Assembly (NCBI GenBank): GCA_016703155.1 | Contig: JADJCP010000004.1 | Location: forward strand, 1-64,000 | DNA: 64,000 nucleotides | Direction: 5' to 3' | Origin: Hydrogenophilales bacterium | GTDB taxonomy: Bacteria; Pseudomonadota; Gammaproteobacteria; Burkholderiales; Thiobacillaceae | In this document: piece by piece, positions 45,008-54,358 of the stretch | How positions within the stretch are numbered: position 1 is the first letter of the stretch | Layout of the letters: each line of letters opens with the position of its first letter | Translations under genes and position numbers: made by a program | The notes under the pieces: model-generated | What the model was told of the DNA's origin: nothing | Seen by the model: only the letters and a program-made list of their open reading frames with translations | Databases searched by the model: none

Positions 45008-46504
45008 TCGCTCGCCTTGGCGCCTTCCAGCGTCTTGCCGCCGTCCTCTTCCTCGGCTTCGCGTCCGGCCTGCCGCTGGCGCTGACCGGCCAGGCCATGC
45101 AGGCCTGGCTAACCGTTGACGGTATCGATATCGCTACCATCGGCTTTCTGGGCCTGGTGGGCATTCCCTATACTTTCAAGTTCCTCTGGGCGCCCTTGAT
45201 GGACCGCTTCGAGCCGCCGCTGCTGGGCCGGCGGCGCGGCTGGCTGGTATTGACGCAACTGGCGCTGGCGGCGGGGCTGGCCTGGATGTCCGGGCTGTCG
45301 ATCCAGGAGAACGCGGCGCTGTTCGCCCTGGCGGCGCTGATCATCGCGTTTTTATCGGCGTCGCAGGATGTGGTCATCGATGCCTATCGCACCGATGTCC
45401 TGGCCGCGAATGAGCGTGGCCTGGGCGGGTCGCTGTCGGTGTTCGGCGATCGCCTGGCGATGATCCTCTCGGGCGGCATCAGCCTGATCTGGGCCGAGCA
45501 GTGGCAGAGCTGGCCGCGCGTCTACCTGACCATGGCCGGGATCATGGCGGCGGCGGCGCTGGTGTCCTTGCTGACCCTGCCTTCGGTGAGCAGCACCTCG
45601 AAGCCGCTGGCATCGGACCCGAAAAGGAGCTGCTTCGGCTTCGCCGCCATGCTGCTCGGTTTCGCCGGCGGCTGGTTCGGCGCACGGGTAATCCTCCTTG
45701 CCGTCGGTCTGGACCCGGACAGCCCCGAACAAGTGGTTGCAACTGCTGTTCATCCTGGCGCAACTGGCGGCGGCCCTGCCGATCGGCTACTGGGCGGCGC
45801 GGCGTTCCGGGTTCGAGACCCTGAACCGGTCGCTGGACAGCTATTTCAGCCAGTCCGGGGCGCTGGCTTTCCTGCTGCTGATCATCCTCTACAAACTGGG
45901 CGATGCCTTCGCCGGGGTGCTGACCACCCCGTTCCTGATCAAGGGCATGGGCTTCAGCCAGGCGGAGGTCGGCATCGCCAACAAGATCATCGGCATCTGG
46001 CTGACCATCTTCGGTGCCCTCGCGGCGGTGGCGCTGATGCTGCGCATTTCCCTGTACCGGGCCTTGTTGGTCTTCGGGGGGCTGCAACTGGTGTCCAATT
46101 TCGGCTTTTATGTGTTGGCCGTCTCCGGCAAGGGCGCCTGGGGCAGCTTCACTTTGCCGCCTTTCGACCTGGGTTTTGTCGCCCTGGACCAGGCCAGCCA
46201 GATCGATGTCATGCTGATGTCGGCCATCGCCTTCGAAAATATCGCCGGCGGCATGGGCACGGCGGCCTTCGTGGCCTTGCTGATGAGTCTGTGCAACCGG
46301 CAGTTCACGGCGACGCATTACGCCATGCTGTCGGCCTTCGCGGCGGTCGGGCGAATCTATGTCAGTCCGCTGTCGGGGGTGTTGTCGGAGAGCATCGGCT
46401 GGCCGGCCTTTTTCATGTTCTCGGTGAGCATGGCCGTGCCGGGACTGATTGCGGTGTGGTGGCTGCGTGCCGCGATCGGGCGGCTGAACAGCGCCGCCCT
46501 CTGA
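45004..46504 (+). CDS. ampG: Muropeptide permease AmpG (one-base shift)
   Basis: 499 residues after correction. MFS transporter that brings GlcNAc-anhydro-MurNAc muropeptides back into the cytoplasm for recycling. N-terminal motifs: FLGFASGLPLALTGQAMQAWL, GLVGIPYTFKFLWAPLMDRF, SASQDVVIDAYRTDVL. An extra C in the run 45723-45726 shifts the frame after GLDPDSP. It then continues NKWLQLLFILAQLAA, TPFLIKGMGFSQAEVG, and FENIAGGMGTAAFVALLMSLCN to the stop at 46504. Belongs functionally with the peptidoglycan genes at 29-38 kb and dacB at 53 kb. Confidence 0.9.
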
Positions 46505-46511
46505 GGCCCGG

Positions 46512-47144
46512 TCAGAATTTCTTGTGGCGCTTCATGTGTTGCACCACCAGCGTCGCGACCTGCACGCGATTGTGGAAATTGAGCTTCTGCATGATGTTGG
46601 CGAGGTGGTTGCGCACCGTGTTGTCGGAAAGATCCAGCTTGGCGCCGATGACCTTGTTGCTGAAACCGCGCGCGACATATTCGGCGATCTCGGTTTCGCG
46701 CGGTGAGAGCTTGGCCAGAGGGGCGTCGACGTTGCCGCGCGACATCTTCTGCAGGATCGCCGGCGGGAACGCGCCGGCATCCTGCAGGACGATGCCGATG
46801 GCGTGGACGATCTGTTCGGTGTCCGAGGATTTCAGCAGATAGCCATCGACGCCGGCCTCGATGGCGGCGCGGATCTCTTCGTCGTCATCCTCGACGGTGA
46901 GGACGATGATCTTCATGCCGGCCTGCTTCAATTCCGGTACCAGATCCAGGCCATCGCCATCCGGCAGGCTGCGGTCGAGGATGGCGACATGCGCCTGACC
47001 GGGGCCGCTCAGCCAACTCCGTGTCGCGGCGAGATCGGCGCATTCGCCGACGACGCTCAGGCCTTCTTCGTTCTCCATGGCGCGTTTGACGCCCAGGCGG
47101 ATCAGGGGGTGGTCATCGACGATCAGGACGCGGATAGGGTTCAT
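46512..47144 (-). CDS. NarL/FixJ-type two-component response regulator
   Basis: 210 residues. Receiver domain (VLIVDDHPLIRLGV, phospho-Asp in ILDRSLPDGDG, Thr in VLTVED, Lys in LLKSSD) and a LuxR-type HTH (LSPRETEIAEYVARGFSNKVIGAKL, DNTVRNHLANIMQKL). No sensor kinase gene is adjacent, so it is an orphan whose signal and targets are unknown. It stands tail-to-tail with ampG, eight bases apart. Confidence 0.9.
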   Translation of the reverse strand: MNPIRVLIVDDHPLIRLGVKRAMENEEGLSVVGECADLAATRSWLSGPGQAHVAILDRSLPDGDGLDLVPELKQAGMKIIVLTVEDDDEEIRAAIEAGVDGYLLKSSDTEQIVHAIGIVLQDAGAFPPAILQKMSRGNVDAPLAKLSPRETEIAEYVARGFSNKVIGAKLDLSDNTVRNHLANIMQKLNFHNRVQVATLVVQHMKRHKKF

Positions 47145-47217
47145 GGCGGCAAGGGAGCGTGAATGGTGAGCGCATCATACCCCAGGCGTGTTCGCGTCGA
47201 GTATGTGAAAAACCCGC

Positions 47218-47876
47218 TTATTTCTTCACTGGCTTGGCGGTGGTTGCCTTGGCGCCCTTGCCGAGTTCCTTGCGCACCAGTTCGTCCAGGGTGGCGTACA
47301 TCGCCGGGGTGCTGCCCGTCATGGAGGCGGAGGTGAGGTATTTACCGTTCACCGCCAGGGTCGGCACGCCCTCAAGCTTGTAGCTCTGAGCCAATTGCTT
47401 GGCGCGGGCAATTTTGGAGCTGGTACTGAATGAATTGTAGGCATCCCGGAGTTTGTTGGCGTCCAGGCCCTGTTTGCCAGCCCAGTCGAAGAACACGTCT
47501 GGATCGTCGAAGTTGAAACCTTGCTGGTGCATGGCCTCGAAGACCTTGAGATGCGCCTTTTCCAGCGAGCCGGTGGCTTCAAGGGCGTAATAGGCGCACT
47601 GGCCTCCCATTTGTCGCTGAAGATCACCGGCTGGCGGATCACCTTGACGCTGGCGGGTTGTTTGGCGATCCAGGCTTTCAGGCTCGGCTCAAGCTGGAAG
47701 CAGTGCGGGCAGCGGTAGGAAAAAAACTCGATGATCTCGACCTTGGCCTTGGTTTCCTTGGGCTGGGCCGTGGCCAGAACCTGGTAATCGAAACCCGCCT
47801 CGCCGGCATTGGCCTGGAATGCGGTGAACGCCAGCGGCAGAGCCAGGGCAAGGGAGGCGAATAGACGCACTTTCAT
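47218..47876 (-). CDS. dsbA: Thiol:disulfide interchange protein DsbA (one-base shift)
   Basis: 219 residues after correction. Signal peptide ending FQANA, thioredoxin fold with the active site FFSYRCPHCFQLEP (CPHC). A run at 47606-47608 lacks one base: FSDKW then continues GGQCAYYALEATG, FDDPDVFFDWAGKQG, the cis-Pro loop EGVPTLAVNGKYL and an Ala/Lys tail. Oxidises cysteines of exported proteins, including pilin and possibly cytochromes. Ten bases downstream of the SPOR gene and likely in its operon. Confidence 0.9.
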
Positions 47877-47885
47877 GAGAGCTCC

Positions 47886-48566
47886 TCAGGGGGTAACCGG
47901 GTCTTTGACCCAGCGTGGTTCAAAATCGTTCTCGGACAGCGTATCCAGTGCGCCCAGGCCATCGTCCTCGGTCTTGAACGGGCCGACTCGGACACGGTGC
48001 AATGGCGCATCGCCACCCCCGACTGTTTGCATAACCACCGGCAGGCCGAGCAAGGCGAGTCTGGCCTTGAGCCGCTCGGCGTCCACGGGCGATTTCAGCG
48101 CGGCGACCTGTAGCCAGTGTTGCGGTTTCGCCTTGACGGGCGCGGCGGGTCTGGGCGCGGCCTTGCCGGGCAGGATATCGTAGAAACTGTAGTCCGGCGC
48201 GGGCGCCTTTTTCGTGTCGGGTTTCTTGTCCGCCGAGGCTGGCCTGGTTTTTACAGGCGCTTGGGTGGCTTCGGCAGGTTTCTCCGGGACGGCTTCACGC
48301 GCCGGGTCATCGGGTGCTGGCGCCTCGGCGGTCTCGGGCTCGGGCGGTTTCACCGCCACGGGCGGCGGCACCAGTTCGGGAACCGATTCGACGGTCTTCA
48401 GGCCACTGGGCTGGCTGTTGATATACCAGTAAAGCCCCCCGGCGGTGGCCATGCCGACGACCATGCCGATGAGCAGACCGGCGGCCAGACCGCCGTTCTT
48501 GCGCGGTTTGCTGGCAGGGCTTTCGGCCTGGGGCCGGCGCGCGTTCTTGTAGTCCCGTCGCCCCAT
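47886..48566 (-). CDS. SPOR-domain membrane protein (FtsN-like)
   Basis: 226 residues. Short basic cytoplasmic tail with RRDYKNARRP, one membrane helix (about 26-48), a long Pro/Ala/Glu/Lys linker (50-145), and a C-terminal SPOR domain (HWLQVAALKSPVDAERLKARL, HRVRVGPFKTEDD). The layout is that of FtsN-like divisome proteins, which in betaproteobacteria follow argS exactly as here. Binds denuded glycan at the septum. Sequence outside SPOR is too variable to be sure it is the FtsN equivalent. Confidence 0.85.
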   Translation of the reverse strand: MGRRDYKNARRPQAESPASKPRKNGGLAAGLLIGMVVGMATAGGLYWYINSQPSGLKTVESVPELVPPPVAVKPPEPETAEAPAPDDPAREAVPEKPAEATQAPVKTRPASADKKPDTKKAPAPDYSFYDILPGKAAPRPAAPVKAKPQHWLQVAALKSPVDAERLKARLALLGLPVVMQTVGGGDAPLHRVRVGPFKTEDDGLGALDTLSENDFEPRWVKDPVTP

Positions 48567-48581
48567 TTAGTCTTGGCTCAT

Positions 48582-50321
48582 CTACATTTTGTCCGGGGCC
48601 GAAACACCGAGCAGCGTCAGACCGTTGCGCAAGACCTGACGGGTTGCCGCCACCAGGGCCAGGCGGGCCAGCTTGAGCGGCTCGTCGTCGACCAGGAACT
48701 GACAGGCGGCATACAGGCCGTGCAGGTCGGCGGCCAGATCCTTCAGGTAATAGGCGACGCTGTGCGGCGCCATGTCGCGCGCGGCGGCGGCGCAGATTTC
48801 CGGGAATTCCGCCAGGCGGTTGAGCAGGGCCAGTTCCTGGGGATGCTCCAGGCGTGCCAGATCGGCCTCGGTCAGGTCGCGCGCATCGCCGCCCCAGCTG
48901 GCCAGGACACTGGCGATGCGGGCATGGGCATACTGGATGTAATAGACCGGGTTTTCGTTGCTTTGCGACTTGGCCAGGTCGAGGTCGAAATCGAGGTGCT
49001 GGTCGGATTTGCGCAGTACGTAGAAGAAGCGGCAGGCGTCGTTGCCGACCTCGCGGCGCAGCTCGCGCAGGGTGACGTATTGCCCGGAGCGGGTGGACAT
49101 CGACTTCTTCTGGCCGCCCTCCCAGAGCACGGCGAATTGCACCAGGGCGACTTCGAGCCGCTCCGGATCGGCGCCCGCCGCCTTGAGCGCGCCTTTGACG
49201 CGCGGGATATAGCCGTGATGATCGGCGCCCCAGACATCGATGACCTTGGTGAAGCCGCGCTCGAACTTGTTCAGGTGATAGGCGATGTCGGCGGCAAAGT
49301 AGGTGTAGATACCGTTCTCGCGCTTGACGACGCGGTCTTTCTCGTCGCCGAAGGCTGTGGAGCGGAACCACAGGGCGCCGTCCTGTTCGTAGATATGGCC
49401 GTGTTTTTGCAGGGCGGCGACGGCATGGTCGATCAGGCCGGCATCATGCAGGGTACGCTCGGAAAACCATTGGTCGAAGACGACGCCGAATTCGGTCAGG
49501 TCGTTGCGGCCATCACCCAGCTGTTCCTCCAGGGCGTAGCCATGGACATAGGTGTAATCCGGGCCAAGCAGCGCCCTGGCGTTGGCGATCAGGGCATCGA
49601 GATGGCCTTCCGGGTCGCCGGCGGCGTCGGGCGCCCCGGCCATCACCTCGGCGGCGGCGCGTTTGTAGCGGTCGGCGTGCAGGGCGAAGATACCCTCGGC
49701 CATCAGCTTCACATAGTCGCCCTGATAGGCGTTGCCGGGGAAGGCGACGAACTCGTTGTTCAGTTCCAGATAACGCAGCCAGGTCGACAGGGCGAGGATA
49801 TCCATCTGCCGACCGGCATCATTGACGTAGTACTCGCGGTGTACCTCGAAGCCGGAGAAGGCCAGGCAGTTCGCCAGACTGGCGCCGAAGGCCGCGCCGC
49901 GACCGTGGCCGACGTGCAGGGGGCCGGTCGGGTTGGCGGAAACGAATTCAAGTTGCAGTTTCTCGCCCCGCCCCCAGGTGCCGCGCCCGTAGTCGGCACC
50001 CCGGCTGAGGATGTCCAGAACCAGTCCCTGCTTCGCCGCCGGGGTCAGGAAGATGTTGATGAAGCCCGGCCCGGCGATTTCGGTCTTGGCGACCAGACTG
50101 GATGTTGGCAGCGCCGCCAGGATAGCCGTGGCGACTTCGCGCGGATTGCGTTTCAGGGAGCGCGCCAGCTGCATGGCGATATTGCAGGCGTAATCGCCAT
50201 GGCTCGCCTGTTTCGGCCGCTCCAGTTCGATGCTCGCCGCGGCCTCGGGTGCGACCTGGGCCACGGCCTGGCGGAACAGCGATTCAAGATGGGATTTGGG
50301 CTCTAGGTAGGGTGCGGTCAT
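48582..50321 (-). CDS. argS: Arginyl-tRNA synthetase
   Basis: 579 residues from the ATG at 50321 (MTAPYLEPKSHLESLFRQAV). Class I synthetase: N-terminal Add1 domain (ASHGDYACNIAMQLAR), HIGH-like HVGHGRGAAFG after EFVSANPTGPL, the KMSKS-like loop KKSMSTRSGQYVTL, and the C-terminal DALR anticodon-binding domain (VAYYLKDLAADLHGLYAACQFL). Complete, no frameshift. Confidence 0.96.
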   Translation of the reverse strand: MTAPYLEPKSHLESLFRQAVAQVAPEAAASIELERPKQASHGDYACNIAMQLARSLKRNPREVATAILAALPTSSLVAKTEIAGPGFINIFLTPAAKQGLVLDILSRGADYGRGTWGRGEKLQLEFVSANPTGPLHVGHGRGAAFGASLANCLAFSGFEVHREYYVNDAGRQMDILALSTWLRYLELNNEFVAFPGNAYQGDYVKLMAEGIFALHADRYKRAAAEVMAGAPDAAGDPEGHLDALIANARALLGPDYTYVHGYALEEQLGDGRNDLTEFGVVFDQWFSERTLHDAGLIDHAVAALQKHGHIYEQDGALWFRSTAFGDEKDRVVKRENGIYTYFAADIAYHLNKFERGFTKVIDVWGADHHGYIPRVKGALKAAGADPERLEVALVQFAVLWEGGQKKSMSTRSGQYVTLRELRREVGNDACRFFYVLRKSDQHLDFDLDLAKSQSNENPVYYIQYAHARIASVLASWGGDARDLTEADLARLEHPQELALLNRLAEFPEICAAAARDMAPHSVAYYLKDLAADLHGLYAACQFLVDDEPLKLARLALVAATRQVLRNGLTLLGVSAPDKM

Positions 50322-50371
50322 GGTCAGGCCTTTTGCGAGCCGTGGATTATAGCCGAGGCAGCCCACGCTGC

Positions 50372-50399
50372 TGTAGGAGCGGCTTTGGCCGCTCCTACA
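50372..50399. repeat. REP-like palindrome between argS and priA
   Basis: TGTAGGAGCGGC-TTTG-GCCGCTCCTACA, a perfect 12-bp stem. It shares the TGTAGGAGC ends with the REPs that flank the RAYT gene at 41.2-41.8 kb but has a different inner stem, so it is probably a second REP subtype. It may also shape the transcript between priA and argS. Confidence 0.8.
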
Positions 50400-50407
50400 A
50401 AACGAGC

Positions 50408-52591
50408 CTAGAAATCCAGCGGGTCGACATCCAGATGCCAGCGTATCTGCCGCGCCGGGCGAGCCCGCAAGCCGGTGATCCAGTCGCTCAGGAAGGCCTG
50501 CAACGCCTGGCGGCTCCGGCTTTGCACCAGGAGCTGGGCGCGTTCCCAGTTCGACACCCGGGTCATGATCGCCGGCACCGGGTCGTACAGTACCACCGGG
50601 CCGGCGCTCGGCAGGCCAAGGTTGCGCGCGTCATCGAGAAAGGCCATGGCTTCGGCCATGTTGCGTGCTTCGGCGCGCAGTATGGCCTGGTGTACATAGG
50701 GCGGAAATTCGGCCTCGCGGCGTTCCTTCAGGGTGCGCTTGGCGAAGCCGGGGTAGTCGTGGGCGACCAGCGCGGCATACAGGGGGTGATGCGGATAGTC
50801 GGTCTGGATCAGTACCCGGCCGGGTTGCCCGGCCCGCCCGGCGCGACCGGCCACCTGCATGAGCTGGGCGAACAGGCGCTCGCTGGCGCGAAAGTCCGCC
50901 GACATCAGCGCCTGGTCGGCGCCGACGACGCCGACCAGGGTGAGATGCGGAAAGTCGTGGCCCTTGGCGACGATCTGGGTGCCGACCAGGATATCGATCT
51001 CGCGGGCGGCAATCGCTTCGCGCATCTCGGCGAAGGCGCCCTTGCGCAGCGTCGTATCGCGGTCGATGCGCAGGATGCGCGCTTCGGGAAACGCCTCCGT
51101 CAGTGTGTCTTCGAGCTTTTGCGTGCCCTGGCCGAAGGGCCGCAGGTCCATGCCGCCGCAATCCGGGCAGGTTTCCGGCGGTCGCGACGCCAGGCCGCAG
51201 TGATGGCAGCGTAGCTGGAAACCATGGCGCAACCGGTGCACCACCAGATTCGCCGAACAGCGTGGACAGGTGCTGATGTGGCCGCATTGCTGGCAGTACA
51301 GGGTCGGGGCAAAGCCGCGCCGATTGATGAACACCAGGCTCTGCTCGCCGCGCGCCAGCGTTGCGTGCAGGGCTTCGGTCAGTGCGCTACTGAGGCCCTG
51401 GCGTGCCCGGTCGGTACGCGTATCGACGAGCTGGATTTCAGGCAGGCTGGCCTCGGCGTGCGCTCTTTCCGGCAGACTGAGCAGGTGATAGCGGTCGGTC
51501 TGGGCATTACGCCAGGTCTCCAGTGCCGGCGTCGCCGAGCCGAGGATGATGGGTACGCCGCGCTGCCGGGCGCGCCAGACGGCGACGTCGCGGGCGTGGT
51601 AGCGCAGGCCGTCCATCTGCTTGTAGGACGTGTCGTGTTCCTCGTCGACCAGGATCAGGCCCAGACGCGGCAGCGGCGTGAATACCGACAGTCGTGTGCC
51701 GAGCACCAGATCGGCGTGGCCCTCGGCGCAGGCCAGCCAACCGGCGAGACGCTCGCCGTCGGCCAGGCCGCTGTGCAGGCTGACCAGCCGTTTATCGGGA
51801 AAGCGTTGCTGGAAACGCTCGGTGAGTTGCGGTGTGAGATGGATCTCCGGCGCCAGGACGAGTGCCTGCTCGCCTCGTGCCAGGGTACGCTCGATCAGGC
51901 GCAGGTAGACCTCCGTCTTGCCGCTGCCGGTGACGCCATGCAGCAACCAGGCGGCGAAACCGGGATCGGCCGCGAGTATGGTTTCGGTGGCGTATCGCTG
52001 GGCCGGGGTCAATGTCGGCGGGGCGTCGGTCCGGGAGGGGCCGGCGAGTCTTTCCGCGGGCTCGACGTAGCCGCGCCGCAGCCAGTCGCGCAGGGGCGCG
52101 CGCAGGTCGGCCAGGTCGGCGGGCGTCGCCGGCCCCTGCCGCAACAGCGCGGCCAGCCTTTGCTGTGCCGTGGCGCGCGCCGGCAGCGTTTGGCAGTGGG
52201 CGTCGCCCGCCTCGGTCAAGCGGTAGGCCCCGGGCGCGGCTGGACGAAAGCGCTGCCGCTTCAAGGCCGGGGGCAAGAGGGACAGTAGTGTCGCGCCCAG
52301 CGGCTGCTGGTAGTAGGTCGCCGCGAAGCGCGCTAGTTGCAGGATGTCGTCGGGCAGGGGAGGTAGGCCTCGGTCGATCTCGGTCGCCGGTTTCATCTGC
52401 CCTTCGGGCACCGCGCTGTGCTCGACCAGGCCTATGATGACGCCGGCCTGGCTGCGGTGGCCGAACGGTACCCAGACGCGCCGCCCGATATCCGCCTCGG
52501 TTGCCCCTGGCGCCAGGTAATCGAACAAACGATCGAGGGGCGTGTTCAGGGCGACCTGAATGATGGCGGCCAGTGGCTCGGGAGAGGTCAA
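50408..52591 (-). CDS. priA: Primosomal protein N' (PriA helicase)
   Basis: 727 residues. 3'-DNA-binding domain at the N-terminus (VALNTPLDRLFDYLAP, RVWVPFGHRSQAGVIIGL), helicase motifs I (GVTGSGKTEVY) and II (DEEHDTSYKQ), then the two-zinc cysteine arrangement (YCQQCGHISTCPRCSANL, CHHCGLASRPPETCPDC) and motifs V-VI (LVGTQIVAKGHDFP, QVAGRAGRAGQPG). Restarts replication at stalled forks. Full length. Directly upstream of it lies a cluster of DnaA-box-like sites. Confidence 0.96.
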   Translation of the reverse strand: MTSPEPLAAIIQVALNTPLDRLFDYLAPGATEADIGRRVWVPFGHRSQAGVIIGLVEHSAVPEGQMKPATEIDRGLPPLPDDILQLARFAATYYQQPLGATLLSLLPPALKRQRFRPAAPGAYRLTEAGDAHCQTLPARATAQQRLAALLRQGPATPADLADLRAPLRDWLRRGYVEPAERLAGPSRTDAPPTLTPAQRYATETILAADPGFAAWLLHGVTGSGKTEVYLRLIERTLARGEQALVLAPEIHLTPQLTERFQQRFPDKRLVSLHSGLADGERLAGWLACAEGHADLVLGTRLSVFTPLPRLGLILVDEEHDTSYKQMDGLRYHARDVAVWRARQRGVPIILGSATPALETWRNAQTDRYHLLSLPERAHAEASLPEIQLVDTRTDRARQGLSSALTEALHATLARGEQSLVFINRRGFAPTLYCQQCGHISTCPRCSANLVVHRLRHGFQLRCHHCGLASRPPETCPDCGGMDLRPFGQGTQKLEDTLTEAFPEARILRIDRDTTLRKGAFAEMREAIAAREIDILVGTQIVAKGHDFPHLTLVGVVGADQALMSADFRASERLFAQLMQVAGRAGRAGQPGRVLIQTDYPHHPLYAALVAHDYPGFAKRTLKERREAEFPPYVHQAILRAEARNMAEAMAFLDDARNLGLPSAGPVVLYDPVPAIMTRVSNWERAQLLVQSRSRQALQAFLSDWITGLRARPARQIRWHLDVDPLDF

Positions 52592-52664
52592 GTTAAGGGC
52601 CAGAGTTAAAGTAAATTCTGCATAGTGCTAACGAACTAGCTTAGCCTGCATGGGCATTTTCGGT

Positions 52665-52830
52665 TTGTCCACGAAACCTGTGGATAACTATGTGGACAAC
52701 CCGTCATGGAAGGGTAACAAAGGCCGCTGCCGTGTGGCTTTCTGTGGTCTAGCTTAAAAAACGCGCAACAATTATATGTTTAAAAAACAATAAGTTACAA
52801 AATAATGTATGAAAACAGCCGTCTTTGGTG
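52665..52830. promoter_or_regulatory. DnaA-box-like cluster with AT-rich flank
   Basis: In the 287-bp gap between priA and dacB lie TTGTCCACG (52665), TGTGGATAA (52679; the reverse complement, TTATCCACA, is the perfect DnaA box) and TGTGGACAA (52691; TTGTCCACA reversed). The three 9-mers fall within 35 bp. To the right, about 52755-52830 is strongly AT-rich (ATTATATGTTTAAAAAACAA and similar), like a DNA-unwinding element. It could be an origin-like or DnaA-regulatory site. Confidence 0.5.
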
Positions 52831-52878
52831 AATGTTGCAGTGCAAGCAGTGCGCATGTGTGTATAAGTATGTACTAAA

Positions 52879-54306
52879 TTACCGCGCGACTAGGCCGGGT
52901 TTTGGCGTTTCTTCAAGGTTTGAGCTTGACAAAGCCCACGCCAGGATGGCCCGTTGCGCCTGAGTGACTTGCGCGGTGTTGGCGTGATTGATGAAGAGAA
53001 CAAGCAATTTTCGCCGGCCAGCGGCATCGACCAGGTAACCGGCCTGGTTGCGTATGCCGTTGAGTGATCCGGTTTTCAACCAGGCACGCCCGGCGAGTGG
53101 CGTGCCGTTGAGTCGGCGCTTCTGGGTACCGTCCTGCCCCAGCGTCGGTAGCGAGGCGGCGAAGTCGTAATAAAGTGGCTGCCGGGCGGCCCAGGCCAGC
53201 AGGCTGGCCAGCGAGGCCGGCGCTATCCGCTCCATGCGCGACAGTCCGGAACCATTTTCAACCACCAGTTCCGGGAAGTGCATGCCCTTGTCGGCCAGCC
53301 AGGCGATCACCGCCGCCTGCCCCTTTTCCCACGTGGCCGGGGCGCCATATCGGGCGGCCCCCAGGTTCAGGAACAGCATCTTGGCCATGACATTGTTGCT
53401 GAATTTGTTTATGTCCCGAACGATCAGGCTGAGTGGGATCGATTCGTGCTCGAGCCAGAGGCGCGCCGTGGTTGGGGTAAGGCCCACGCGCATCTGGCCG
53501 GTATGGATGCCGCCCAGTTCCTGCCAGAGGGACTTGAAGGCGCTCGCCGCCGTTGCCGCCGGGCAGGTCAGGTTGAGCCAAAGACTGCGCTCGCCGCAAG
53601 CCACGGGATAGCGTCCGGATACCCGCAACACGTCGCCCTCGCGCTTGACCTCCAGGCTATCCTGCCAGTCGTCGCAACTGGCTTGTCGATCCAGCTCGGC
53701 GCTTGCTTCCAGCGGCAGGCCAGGTGGGTCCAGACGCGCGGTCAAGCCCGTCGCTTGAGGTGCCAGGCGCAGGGCGACGGCGTTGTAATTCACCAGAAAA
53801 GCGGCGGGGTTGGCATTGTAGGTTTTCAGGGGCGCCTGATCGAAATCGGCTGGATCAGGCATATCTATGGCATAGAGGCTGTTGTCCAGGATGACGTCGC
53901 CATGAATCTCGCGGATGCCGCGTGCCTGGACCTCGCGCAGCAACGACCAGAAACGTTCCTGGGTCAGAGAAGGATCGCCGCCACCCTGCAGGATCAGGTC
54001 GCCATGCAGCACTCCGTCCGACACTTCGCCCTCGACCAGCACGCGTGTCTTCCAGGCATGCGCCGGCCCAAGGGTGTCCAGGGCGGCAAGCGTGGTCAGC
54101 AGCTTCATCACCGAAGCAGGATTGAGAACCTGCGCTGAAGCATGGGCAACTTCGGCCTCGTTCGTGTCGAGCGGCTGGATCACCAGCGCGACAGACGATT
54201 CGGGTATGCGTGATTGCCGTAGTATCTGGCTGACCGCGCTGGGCAGATCGGCATGGGCCGCCTGAATGAAGAACAGGCTCAGCAGGGGAAAGAGGTATGG
54301 CCTCAT
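52879..54306 (-). CDS. dacB: D-alanyl-D-alanine carboxypeptidase/endopeptidase (PBP4)
   Basis: 475 residues. Signal peptide MRPYLFPLLSLFFIQAAHA. S13-family motifs: SVMK in NPASVMKLLTTLAAL (Ser nucleophile), SNN in INKFSNNVMAKMLFLN, and KTG in AWLKTGSLNGIRNQAGYL, with the large family insertion (DGVLHGDLILQGGGDPSLTQE) between the first two. Periplasmic; cleaves peptide crosslinks and terminal D-Ala. Divergent from the ygfX-like gene. Confidence 0.94.
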   Translation of the reverse strand: MRPYLFPLLSLFFIQAAHADLPSAVSQILRQSRIPESSVALVIQPLDTNEAEVAHASAQVLNPASVMKLLTTLAALDTLGPAHAWKTRVLVEGEVSDGVLHGDLILQGGGDPSLTQERFWSLLREVQARGIREIHGDVILDNSLYAIDMPDPADFDQAPLKTYNANPAAFLVNYNAVALRLAPQATGLTARLDPPGLPLEASAELDRQASCDDWQDSLEVKREGDVLRVSGRYPVACGERSLWLNLTCPAATAASAFKSLWQELGGIHTGQMRVGLTPTTARLWLEHESIPLSLIVRDINKFSNNVMAKMLFLNLGAARYGAPATWEKGQAAVIAWLADKGMHFPELVVENGSGLSRMERIAPASLASLLAWAARQPLYYDFAASLPTLGQDGTQKRRLNGTPLAGRAWLKTGSLNGIRNQAGYLVDAAGRRKLLVLFINHANTAQVTQAQRAILAWALSSSNLEETPKPGLVAR

Positions 54307-54358
54307 GTGCGGTAAGTGTCGATACAGGTCGATTGCGCGAAGATGGCCGCTAGGTTAT

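Noticed and set aside
48117..50306. 729-codon plus-strand open frame opposite argS and the SPOR gene
   Set aside because: It runs across two real minus-strand genes, has no motifs, and has the amino-acid bias of an antisense frame.
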